Counted from the stretch's first letter, positions 1 to 6,131 are shown. The stretch is 7,444 nt of DNA from Promethearchaeota archaeon (GCA_016839845.1 JAEOTL010000253.1:1-7444); one strand, 5' to 3'. Translations and numbers: made by a program. The notes: a model not told the origin generated them from the letters alone.

Positions 1-122
1 TATCTCAACTCTTTTTCAGATATTAAAAAGATTGATCTCAAAAAAATCCTATTACTCCTTTTTTTCTAATTAATACAAATATTTAAAATCAATTTCAATT
101 CCCACAATTTCAAATTTAATGA

Positions 123-130
123 TTATTTAA
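123..130 (+). promoter_or_regulatory. possible TATA box for the molybdoenzyme gene
   Basis: The motif TTATTTAA lies 67-74 bases before the ATG at 197. It resembles the stronger TATA candidates upstream of the genes starting at 3311 and 5993 (TTATTTAAGG and CTATTTAAGG on their own strands). A start about 25 bases downstream would give a leader of roughly 45 nt. A second candidate, CTTTTAACTA near 161-170, would give an almost leaderless message. No Shine-Dalgarno sequence precedes the ATG, so the choice is open. The rest of 1-196 is AT-rich; it contains a direct repeat CAATTTCAA (90-98 and 105-113) and a run of seven T near 59-65 that could end an upstream transcript. Confidence 0.3.
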
Positions 131-196
131 TAGTTAGAGTTTTGGAAATTAAGGGGTATTCTTTTAACTATACGTGAATAGTGATTCAATTAAGTT

Positions 197-1222
197 ATGT
201 TTAAATCACGTTGGGTTAAAATACGAGAAAGCAAGCGATACCTACTCTACACTTTCATTTTTGTTATTGCGATAAGTGTTATAATTTTGGGATTTATCTA
301 TGTAAACCCCAAAAATAGATCAAGTATACCAAATAGCAACGAAAGAGAATTTCCAGATTTCATAACTAAGAATGAAGATTATTTCATAACAAGAATCGGA
401 GATATTCCATATATTAACCCGGATACGTATACTCTTAATATATGGGGCGAAATTGATAATCCGAAAGCATTCAACCTTACTGAATTACAGGAGTTGGATT
501 TAGTTGAACGAGTGCTAACTACAGAATGTATTGGCAATCCTGCCAATGGTCCACTTCTCTCAACTACTGTATGGAAAGGATTCCTAGTCTATGATTTACT
601 AGTGTCACTTGGTTTGAAACCAAGTGCAACTGGTGTAAGATATCAAGCGGCTGATGGATATTATGTTTCTCATACACTAGATCAGTTAAAAGAAAATGGG
701 ACAATCGGAGCACTATATATGAATAATTACACTTTACCCCCTGCTCAAGGATTTCCTCTTCGAATTGTCAATCCGGGAGCATTTGGGGCGAAACAACCAG
801 CATGGGTTATAGAAATTGAAGTTATGGCCAGACCACTTGAAGATTATTGGGATGATCAGGGATGGGATACATCTCCACCAATGGATATTGACTCCACTAT
901 ATTCTTTCCTAATCAAGTAGCATTTATAGATAACGGCGATACTCTTAGAATAGGTGGGGCTGCTTTTGGGGGAACTCGAATCTCCAAAATTGAATATACA
1001 ATTGATGGGGGAATCGGTTGGAATGAGGTAACCATAATTAATTCAATTGACGCTGATCATGTCTGGGTGTTTTGGGAAGTCAATTTAACCCTCGATAACC
1101 CAGGAAGTTATACATTCTATACTAAGGCAACTGACATATTTAATAATACACAACCGATGTTTGATCCATCATGGCGTGACGGGACTAATAGTTGGCCTAG
1201 ATTGATTATTCAGGTTCAGTAA
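197..1222 (+). CDS. Membrane-anchored molybdopterin-dependent oxidoreductase, sulfite oxidase/YedY-like
   Basis: This 341-residue protein has a basic N-terminus and one hydrophobic segment (about residues 16-36), followed by an oxidoreductase molybdopterin-binding domain (about 60-212) and a C-terminal beta-rich domain (about 236-341) at the position of the sulfite-oxidase dimerisation domain. Family hallmarks seen are TTECIGN (108-114), with Cys111 the predicted molybdenum thiolate ligand and the only cysteine in the protein; VWKGFLVYDLL (125-135); FPLRIVNPGAFGAKQPAWV (186-204); and YWDDQGWD (217-224). It should use Moco on the outer face of the membrane; the substrate is not readable. Six N-x-S/T sequons (N40, N93, N167, N177, N296, N316) lie after the membrane segment, which fits an external location. 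The N-terminus contains SKRYLL (12-17), a KR variant of the Tat motif. The ATG at 197 directly follows an in-frame TAA at 191-193, which fixes the start region. No haem, partner subunit or Moco biosynthesis gene is nearby. Family is confident, substrate unknown. Confidence 0.9.
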   Translation: MFKSRWVKIRESKRYLLYTFIFVIAISVIILGFIYVNPKNRSSIPNSNEREFPDFITKNEDYFITRIGDIPYINPDTYTLNIWGEIDNPKAFNLTELQELDLVERVLTTECIGNPANGPLLSTTVWKGFLVYDLLVSLGLKPSATGVRYQAADGYYVSHTLDQLKENGTIGALYMNNYTLPPAQGFPLRIVNPGAFGAKQPAWVIEIEVMARPLEDYWDDQGWDTSPPMDIDSTIFFPNQVAFIDNGDTLRIGGAAFGGTRISKIEYTIDGGIGWNEVTIINSIDADHVWVFWEVNLTLDNPGSYTFYTKATDIFNNTQPMFDPSWRDGTNSWPRLIIQVQ

Positions 1223-1373
1223 CTATTTTCCCTATTTTATAGTAATTCTTTTAGGTAATTTTAAAAATAAAAGGAAAGCTAAATTAAAATATCAGTTGGG
1301 TATGGATCTAAATAAGAGATTGACTAATATTATATCTAAAGGAGAACTTATAATCCAAATGTATATTTAACAC
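1223..1373. other. AT-rich convergent intergenic region
   Basis: This 151-bp gap separates the 3' ends of the molybdoenzyme gene and the first TPR gene. It has T-rich runs after the + strand stop (1226-1262) and T-rich sequence after the - strand stop when read on that strand. Such runs fit archaeal U-tract termination, but no strong hairpin is visible. A perfect Shine-Dalgarno-like AAAGGAG at 1338-1344 leads to no real reading frame. Confidence 0.4.
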
Positions 1374-3311
1374 TCATTCGAAAATTTCGTTAACGATAAC
1401 TCCAAGCAGGGGTGAACTTTTTATACTTAACTCTTGAGTAGCTATAGACGCTTTATTTAAAATTGCCCAGATTTCTTTTTTATTTTTAATGGCATCCGAA
1501 AATTTATTCAGTTTCTTTATTGCAGGATAAGATTGTCCTTTACTAACGTAGCAAACTACAAAAGGGTCAACCGGCTTTATAAAGATGATATTTTCCCCAA
1601 TTTTAATTCGATCTATCGTTTCTTCGAAGATCTCTGAACTGAAAGTATTAAATGCTGAAATAAAAGAGCTAAAAAGAGTACTATAATCCCAATCCTTTAC
1701 AAAAGTATGGTTGAAAAAGGAATGCCCTCCTTCGCTCATTATTAAGAGTAATATAGGATCTTCTTGAACTAAATCTGGTGGTTCTAGCATCCTTTTGCCC
1801 ATCATATGATCAAGAGTTTTGTCTATTTTCACAAATTTTAATCGTTCCCCAACTGGAGTTTTTTCTGTTCGTAATGATTCCCATTTTTCTAGTTGTTCTA
1901 ATAAGAGATCATGCTCTGATGATATTGTTCTAGCTAACAAGTGAAGCCCGTGTTCATCAGCTATACGTTCAGCTTTAGTGAAAAATTTTCTTGCATCTCC
2001 TAAATTCATTTGAATTAATGCTAACTTCCCCCGTAAGAGATTGATTTCTGCTATCAAACGAAAGGAATGTTGGAACTCCGCAAATTCGGATAATTGATTA
2101 ATAAGGAGATTAACCTCATGCAAAACCTCTTGATTATTGTAAGATTGTAATTCAACCAAGTAAATATCACATAAGTGAAGGAGTGCTCGCTCAGTGAATT
2201 CCCAATTAATAATATCCTCCTTAACGATGTTTTGAAGCAATGTTTTAGCTTTTTCTTTATCGATGATCTTGGGACTCAATTTTAGTAATAATGCATTATT
2301 GACTCGACATGCTACATCAAATATTTCATCTTTTACTTGTTCATTGATATGTTGCATACGCTCCAAATACTGATCTGCTCGTTTAAGAGATTTAGCGTCT
2401 AGTGAAACAATAAAAAGAGAATCTAAGCATGCCATTAGGTTCCATTTATTGTCAATTCCTTCCCAAATCCTAAGACTTCGCTCAAGAGCTTCTATTGCAC
2501 GATCTAAGTTCCCTTTCTGCCGGTATATCAGTGACGAATTGTTAAGGAATTGTGCTATGAAACCATTATTGCCCATACTTTCAGCAATGGCTAACCCTTG
2601 CTTAGTAGTATCTAAAGCAAGATCCAATTCTCCTATTACGCCATTCAATACACCGAGATCTTTAAGAGTCCTCCAATCATCACGCGTACGGTAAGTTCTT
2701 TGAACTTTCAAACACCGTTCCAGATAATTCAAAGCACGATCCAGGTTACCTATATTGAAATAATAAGTACTATTAAGGTGTAAGCCTATTGCGATTACCA
2801 CGGAGTGTCCATATTCCTGAGACATTTGTAGCCCCTGTTCCCCATATTCCAAGGCTTTATCTATGTTACGATTTTTATAGAAAAAAATTACACTTCTGAT
2901 TAGTTTTAGCTGAGATTCTCTTTTGGCGTATTCTTTTCGAGACAAACTAGCAAGTTGAGAAAGTAATTCTTCACCTATTGAAAGTAGCTCTGAAAGTTCT
3001 TCAAAATTATTTACTCCCCATAATGACCAGGCTTTAGCAATGTAACTATCAATAAGTAGAAGATTATTTCCAAGTGCTTGACTTTTACTGCATGCCTGTT
3101 CAGCAAATTTGAGAGCATCAGAATATCGTCCAAGTTCGTAGAAAATATTACTCTTTAGTATGTGGCAGAAGATTTGGTCTTCAGGACTGAGATCTCTTTT
3201 TTGTTCGTAATTATGTAAAGCTTCAAGGGCTTCGAAATAGGAACCTTCGATAAACCTCTGGTTTATATTCTGCAATTGATTACTAATTAAATCTAGCATT
3301 GGAATTGACAT
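1374..3311 (-). CDS. TPR-repeat protein with C-terminal longin/roadblock-like domain
   Basis: This 645-residue protein has no signal peptide or membrane segment and is probably cytosolic. Residues about 8-460 are degenerate tetratricopeptide repeats; the clearest have a G-[NE]-[LI]-D-x-A-[LI] core, e.g. IGNLDRALNYLER (187-199), IGELDLALD (226-234) and KGNLDRAIEALER (266-278). A charged helical linker (about 463-510) leads to a separate domain (518-645). That domain starts with PILLLIMSEGGHSFF (519-533), continues with a helix around 545-562 (TLFSSFISAFNTFSSEIF), then DRIKIGENIIFIKP (567-580) and FVVCYVSKGQSYPAIKKL (584-601). The predicted order of two strands, a helix, strands and a helix resembles longin or roadblock folds used by GTPase regulators; I associate this TPR combination with Asgard archaea. 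It is paralogous to the partial gene at 6132. TPR helices would bind partner proteins. No catalytic motif is seen and the role is unknown. The ATG at 3311 fits the upstream TATA element; Met5 (3299) is an alternative start. Confidence 0.85.
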   Translation of the reverse strand: MSIPMLDLISNQLQNINQRFIEGSYFEALEALHNYEQKRDLSPEDQIFCHILKSNIFYELGRYSDALKFAEQACSKSQALGNNLLLIDSYIAKAWSLWGVNNFEELSELLSIGEELLSQLASLSRKEYAKRESQLKLIRSVIFFYKNRNIDKALEYGEQGLQMSQEYGHSVVIAIGLHLNSTYYFNIGNLDRALNYLERCLKVQRTYRTRDDWRTLKDLGVLNGVIGELDLALDTTKQGLAIAESMGNNGFIAQFLNNSSLIYRQKGNLDRAIEALERSLRIWEGIDNKWNLMACLDSLFIVSLDAKSLKRADQYLERMQHINEQVKDEIFDVACRVNNALLLKLSPKIIDKEKAKTLLQNIVKEDIINWEFTERALLHLCDIYLVELQSYNNQEVLHEVNLLINQLSEFAEFQHSFRLIAEINLLRGKLALIQMNLGDARKFFTKAERIADEHGLHLLARTISSEHDLLLEQLEKWESLRTEKTPVGERLKFVKIDKTLDHMMGKRMLEPPDLVQEDPILLLIMSEGGHSFFNHTFVKDWDYSTLFSSFISAFNTFSSEIFEETIDRIKIGENIIFIKPVDPFVVCYVSKGQSYPAIKKLNKFSDAIKNKKEIWAILNKASIATQELSIKSSPLLGVIVNEIFE

Positions 3312-3316
3312 CTAAC

Positions 3317-3329
3317 TGATTTGAAATCA
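3317..3329. repeat. 13-bp palindrome at the predicted start of the TPR transcript
   Basis: TGATTT-G-AAATCA is a perfect inverted repeat with 6-bp arms. It lies 6-18 bases upstream of the TPR start codon (- strand), where transcription is predicted to begin from the TATA element at 3350-3359. A repressor bound here would block initiation, so it is an operator candidate. Arms this short also occur by chance in AT-rich DNA. Confidence 0.3.
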
Positions 3330-3349
3330 AATAAAAAGAAGTAGAATAT

Positions 3350-3359
3350 CCTTAAATAA
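3350..3359 (-). promoter_or_regulatory. TATA-box candidate for the 645-aa TPR gene
   Basis: Read on the - strand this is TTATTTAAGG, preceded by an A-rich stretch that could hold the BRE. Archaeal initiation occurs about 25 bases downstream of the TATA centre, near 3329, giving a leader of roughly 18 nt. The same core, CTATTTAAGG, occurs at the matching place before the UroD-like gene (6036-6045). No clear Shine-Dalgarno sequence lies between it and the ATG. Confidence 0.45.
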
Positions 3360-3409
3360 TTTTTTAGGAAACATTTATGATGAAAACTCACTTTATGTGT
3401 CTAACACCC

Positions 3410-3426
3410 TTCCAATAATATTGGAA
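3410..3426. repeat. 17-bp perfect palindrome in the divergent promoter region
   Basis: TTCCAATA-A-TATTGGAA has 8-bp arms around one central base. It sits mid-way in the 205-bp gap between the divergent TPR (- strand) and methyltransferase (+ strand) genes, upstream of both predicted TATA elements, where a dimeric regulator could act on either gene. The CAATA...TATTG half-sites recur in the palindrome at 6067-6082. A one-base loop cannot form a stable RNA hairpin, so a DNA-binding site is more likely than an RNA structure. Confidence 0.45.
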
Positions 3427-3460
3427 TATGGAAATTTAATCTTATTTTTTTCAAGGCACC

Positions 3461-3475
3461 TTCAGATTTTCTGAA
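3461..3475. repeat. 15-bp dyad just upstream of the methyltransferase TATA element
   Basis: TTCAGA-TTT-TCTGAA has 6-bp arms with a 3-base spacer. It ends about 12 bases before the TATA-like sequence of the + strand methyltransferase gene, a usual place for an archaeal activator or repressor site. It shares no obvious half-site with the neighbouring palindromes. Confidence 0.3.
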
Positions 3476-3487
3476 CAATAGATTATT

Positions 3488-3495
3488 TTTTTAAA
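3488..3495 (+). promoter_or_regulatory. TATA-box candidate giving a leaderless methyltransferase mRNA
   Basis: TTTTTAAA, at the end of a T-run, is centred about 25-26 bases before the ATG at 3517, the normal distance between an archaeal TATA box and the transcription start. The message would therefore begin at or next to the start codon. This agrees with the absence of any Shine-Dalgarno sequence before the ATG (the last 20 bases are T/A-rich, with no GGAG or GGTG). Confidence 0.4.
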
Positions 3496-3516
3496 CTCTC
3501 TTGAATATTTTTTATT

Positions 3517-4794
3517 ATGCCTTCTTCAGAAATCCCTCTATGTTTCTATTGTTCTGAATATGCTAAAGTGGTTAAAAATTATCCCGTTAATTTTGCGTCA
3601 AAAGATGAGAATTCATTTACTCCCCGATGCTCATTTCACTGGAGATTTGAATGTAGTAACTGTGGAAGATTGACACATTTTAACGGAATCGCCTGGTGTT
3701 CTGATTGCAAGGAGTTTACTTGTTTAGTTTGTGCAGAGGAAAAACTGGCAAAGAAAAAATTCCTAGTTTATGATTATTATTATGTCATTCCCTGCCATAA
3801 ATGTGGGATTTACAATCCTGCTTTAGACTTTGCAGAATATAATAGAACGCATCCTTTCCAGATAGGTGATCTTAACCCAAAAGAGGATATTGGAATGTGG
3901 ATGCCTTCTGGTGAGGAGGAAACGCAATTTCAAGAGTTTCCTCAAAAATATGGAGGTCTTGAGAGAGTTCTTGCACTTGGAAAACGACCTACTTTCGTGA
4001 AACTTGATTCTCTTAAGGATTATACCCCAAAATCCACCTGGGATGCTATTGCTCCTGTTTGGGTGTCAGGAGAGGAGGATTATCATCATAGAGATATTAT
4101 CCTACCAGAAGTATATCGTATGATAGATGTAAAGGAGGGTGAAAAAATCCTAGATGTTGCATGCGGTAAAGGAAATGTCGCGAGGGATTTAGTAAGAAGT
4201 GGGGCATTAGTTACCGGAATTGACTTGTCTAAAATGCTTGACTATGCAATTGAAAGAGAAGAAAAAGAGAAATTAGGTATCACTTATATAGAATCAAATG
4301 CTGAAAAATTAGTTGAGAGATTCGAAAGAAGTTCCTTTGATAAAGTGGTCTGCAACATGGCTTTAATGGATATTGAGGATTTTAAAACTACATTAAAACA
4401 AATTTCTTATGTGTTAAAGGATAACGGAATCTTCGTTTTTAGTATTACCCACCCTGCATTTGCTTGGCCCAACTGTACATCTCTCCGAATTCCAGGAGAT
4501 AGTCGAAGGAATGAAGATAAATTAAGAATATTATTCAACTATTTTGATGAAAGACCTACACTTCTTGATTTTAGTGGAGATGTCATACCGCCTCAAACTT
4601 ATTCTCTTCAATTTCCCAGGCCTATAAGCTCATATTTTAATGAATTAGTAAAAAACAATTTAATTCTAAAGGAGATGAGTGAACCTAAAGCCTCTGAAGA
4701 TTTGGTAAATGAAATTCCTAGTGATGTCTATTTAAATAAAGACATTAGACCTGATTTTCTAATTGTAAAAACAGTGAAAAAATCAGATTTTTAA
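3517..4794 (+). CDS. Class I SAM-dependent methyltransferase with a zinc-binding N-terminal domain
   Basis: This is a 425-residue, apparently soluble protein in two parts. Residues 1-100 hold eleven cysteines, ten of them in five CxxC pairs (C9/C12, C46/C49, C61/C64, C69/C72, C93/C96), plus C38xxH41. This could hold two or three structural zinc ions in a ribbon or treble-clef arrangement. After a linker (about 100-170) comes a Rossmann methyltransferase domain: motif I is ILDVACGKGN (211-220), the acidic residue ending strand 2 is D236 in TGIDLS, and the motif IV region is VVCNMALMDIEDF (277-289). FSITHPAFAWP (308-318) is typical of the Methyltransf_11/25 group. It should transfer a methyl group from SAM; the substrate is not readable. 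The zinc domain may bind a protein, tRNA or rRNA target. The gene appears monocistronic, is divergent from the TPR gene, and its 3' end is 14 bp from the convergent UroD-like gene. The catalytic fold is confident, the target unknown. Confidence 0.85.
   Translation: MPSSEIPLCFYCSEYAKVVKNYPVNFASKDENSFTPRCSFHWRFECSNCGRLTHFNGIAWCSDCKEFTCLVCAEEKLAKKKFLVYDYYYVIPCHKCGIYNPALDFAEYNRTHPFQIGDLNPKEDIGMWMPSGEEETQFQEFPQKYGGLERVLALGKRPTFVKLDSLKDYTPKSTWDAIAPVWVSGEEDYHHRDIILPEVYRMIDVKEGEKILDVACGKGNVARDLVRSGALVTGIDLSKMLDYAIEREEKEKLGITYIESNAEKLVERFERSSFDKVVCNMALMDIEDFKTTLKQISYVLKDNGIFVFSITHPAFAWPNCTSLRIPGDSRRNEDKLRILFNYFDERPTLLDFSGDVIPPQTYSLQFPRPISSYFNELVKNNLILKEMSEPKASEDLVNEIPSDVYLNKDIRPDFLIVKTVKKSDF
4778..4792. 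terminator. 15-bp palindrome with T-run over the methyltransferase 3' end
   Basis: AAAAATC-A-GATTTTT covers the last codons of the methyltransferase gene, ending within its TAA stop, followed by AT-rich sequence. As RNA it could form only a short A-U stem, but the U-run fits archaeal termination. It lies just before the 14-bp convergent gap and could act in either direction. The evidence is weak. Confidence 0.25.
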
Positions 4795-4808
4795 TAATTA
4801 TCGGGATC

Positions 4809-5993
4809 TTAATTTAGGTTTAGAGGGTATTTACGATATTTCTCGATAGCAGCTCGTAATGCCAAAATATTTTCCCAAGGTGCGCTAAGAACGTTATGGC
4901 TTGGACCGGCGAAGTATCCCCCTCCATAAGCAGCCGCTTTTATACACCTTTTTACTTCCTCCTCAATATCTTTAGGGGTACCGAAGTTAAGTATATTTGA
5001 TCCATCTATACCCCCAAGAAAAGCAACTTGATCACCCATAGTTTCTTTTAAATAAGCTAGATCGACGCCTGCAGCCGGTTCAAGAGCCTGTATCCCGTTT
5101 AACCCAACATCAACCATATGAGGCAAAAGTTTATCAATATACCCACAGGAATGTTGAATTATAAACATACCGTTTTTCTTACAGGCCTGAAACATCTGTT
5201 TATAATAAGGAAGAAAAAATTTCTTAAATTGTTCAATGGAAAAAATAGATCGTTGTTTCATGCCCAAGTCATCCATATAAAAAACTATATCAACTCCAGC
5301 ATCTGCAAACCTTTTAATTATTTCTAAATTAACTTTAGTAAACTCAGTCAAGACTTCATGTATAAATCGGGGATTCTTACGCATATAATATGCAACTCTT
5401 GGCACGGTCATACCCTCAAATAGCGATTCATGTATAGTAATAGGGAGTGAACCCATAGGATAAATATATTTTGATAACTTTTCCACAAAATTTTCCCAGA
5501 TCTGAGGAGAGTAATTTAACTTATTATTCAGAAGATCGATTGGTTTACCGTGCTTATCCCAATATTCATGAATAATCTCCGGAGTTTTAAAATATCCATC
5601 TACATACCACAAATACATCAAACCAGTACCGACTTGGGGAGCAAGTTTCCATATTCTTCCGTCATAAGTCAATATAACGCATTCGGGGTATTCAGGTGGG
5701 GCCTTGGTTACATTTAGTCTGAATTTATCAGTTCCCCAAGGATCTATCCCGTGAATGTCCGAATTCCAGAAACGTAATTCAGTTATACTTCCTGAAGTTC
5801 CCATAAGTACTTTGAACTTCATTTCTAAAACATCATCCTCAATCCCAGCTTGAATTTTCTTAAATTCATCAGAATTTTTAAAGTACTGATTTGAAAGTCC
5901 CGTTGTTTCAAATCCTAAATAATGAATAGGAATCATATCTGGTTCTTCAAGCTCTAAGGTTTTAATAACTCTTTCTCGTTTTGATAGCACCAT
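4809..5993 (-). CDS. Uroporphyrinogen decarboxylase-family (MtaA/CmuA-like) zinc methyltransferase
   Basis: From the ATG at 5993 the protein has 394 residues, soluble, with a UroD-type TIM barrel. The RERVIKTLELEEPDMIPIH opening (6-24) is typical of UroD-like methyltransferases and lacks the FMRQAGR motif expected near the N-terminus of true haem-pathway HemE. Later hallmarks are DAGVDIVFYMDDLGMK (231-246), HSCG (281-284), GVDLAYLKETMGDQVAFLGG (309-328) and GGGYFAGPSHNVLSAPWENI (357-376). In MtaA/MtbA a His-x-Cys pair and a distal Cys bind zinc that activates a thiol for methyl transfer from a methyl-corrinoid. Here H281 and C283 are present, but the distal site reads PSHN (364-367), so His366 may replace the cysteine. 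Transfer from a methylated substrate or corrinoid to a thiol or cofactor is inferred; no corrinoid protein gene is adjacent. An upstream ATG at 6035 is rejected because it overlaps the TATA element and lacks a ribosome site. Confidence 0.85.
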   Translation of the reverse strand: MVLSKRERVIKTLELEEPDMIPIHYLGFETTGLSNQYFKNSDEFKKIQAGIEDDVLEMKFKVLMGTSGSITELRFWNSDIHGIDPWGTDKFRLNVTKAPPEYPECVILTYDGRIWKLAPQVGTGLMYLWYVDGYFKTPEIIHEYWDKHGKPIDLLNNKLNYSPQIWENFVEKLSKYIYPMGSLPITIHESLFEGMTVPRVAYYMRKNPRFIHEVLTEFTKVNLEIIKRFADAGVDIVFYMDDLGMKQRSIFSIEQFKKFFLPYYKQMFQACKKNGMFIIQHSCGYIDKLLPHMVDVGLNGIQALEPAAGVDLAYLKETMGDQVAFLGGIDGSNILNFGTPKDIEEEVKRCIKAAAYGGGYFAGPSHNVLSAPWENILALRAAIEKYRKYPLNLN

Positions 5994-5997
5994 TTTG

Positions 5998-6004
5998 CAC
6001 CCTT
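5998..6004 (-). promoter_or_regulatory. Ribosome binding site that sets the UroD-like start
   Basis: On the - strand AAGGGTG is followed by CAAA and then the ATG at 5993. GGTG matches the archaeal anti-Shine-Dalgarno core. Four-base spacing supports this ATG over the in-frame ATG at 6035, which lies upstream of the predicted transcription start. Confidence 0.55.
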
Positions 6005-6035
6005 CTATTGCATGTAAGTAATATAGGAACCTCAA

Positions 6036-6045
6036 CCTTAAATAG
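6036..6045 (-). promoter_or_regulatory. TATA-box candidate for the UroD-like gene
   Basis: Read on the - strand this is CTATTTAAGG, nearly identical to the element before the TPR gene (TTATTTAAGG at 3350-3359). Initiation about 25 bases downstream, near 6015, leaves a leader of roughly 22 nt that contains the ribosome site at 5998-6004. This geometry excludes translation from the ATG at 6035. Confidence 0.5.
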
Positions 6046-6066
6046 CTTCATACCCAAATGAGAACC

Positions 6067-6082
6067 CAATATAATTATATTG
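6067..6082. repeat. 16-bp perfect palindrome between the UroD-like and second TPR genes
   Basis: CAATATAA-TTATATTG is a perfect palindrome with 8-bp arms and no spacer. It lies in the 138-bp divergent gap, about 20 bases upstream of the UroD-like TATA element and 15-20 bases upstream of the TATA candidate for the + strand TPR gene. Its outer half-sites, CAATA/TATTG, match those of the palindrome at 3410-3426 but with different spacing. It is a candidate operator; being AT-rich, it could also be partly compositional. Confidence 0.4.
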
Positions 6083-6096
6083 CTCGCAAATATATG

Positions 6097-6106
6097 ATAG
6101 TATAAG
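6097..6106 (+). promoter_or_regulatory. TATA-box candidate for the second TPR gene
   Basis: ATAGTATAAG is centred about 30 bases before the ATG at 6132. The TSS would fall at or a few bases before the start codon, giving a leaderless or very short-leader message, in line with the lack of a Shine-Dalgarno sequence in the AT-rich bases before the ATG. Several other TATA-like strings lie nearby (TATATGATA at 6091-6099), so the exact box is uncertain. Confidence 0.3.
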
Positions 6107-6131
6107 ACCCAAATTTCAATTACTCTATAAT

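Noticed and set aside
1..73. Open frames at the left edge (+ frames ending at 67-69 and 71-73; a - strand TTG-initiated frame from 41 leftward)
   Set aside because: About 20 open codons are expected by chance; two overlapping + frames are open at once and neither translation is recognisable. An upstream gene end or start here cannot be supported.
734..916. 60-codon - strand reading frame inside the molybdoenzyme gene
   Set aside because: It lies entirely within a well-supported + strand gene whose conserved family motifs cover the same bases, and its translation has no recognisable features.
1338..1344. Perfect AAAGGAG Shine-Dalgarno-like sequence
   Set aside because: The next ATG opens a frame of only three codons, so it is not a translation start.
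1302..1370. 22-codon + strand reading frame in the convergent gap
   Set aside because: It is very short, has no ribosome site before its ATG and no recognisable motif; an open frame this short is expected by chance in this composition.
2449..2694. 81-codon + strand reading frame inside the first TPR gene
   Set aside because: It is antisense to clear TPR repeats; the Arg/Ser-rich translation is typical of a shadow frame.
5118..5327. 69-codon + strand reading frame inside the UroD-like gene
   Set aside because: It is antisense to the conserved HSCG and DDLGMK region of the UroD-like protein; no promoter or ribosome site was seen.
4809..5993. Annotation as HemE (haem biosynthesis uroporphyrinogen decarboxylase)
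   Set aside because: The N-terminal arginine-rich MRQAGR motif of HemE is absent, while the HSCG zinc motif of the methyltransferase branch is present.
5994..6035. N-terminal extension of the UroD-like protein by 14 residues (ATG at 6035)
   Set aside because: That ATG sits next to the predicted TATA element and upstream of the predicted transcription start. The ATG at 5993 has a ribosome site, and the MVLSKRERV beginning fits the family.
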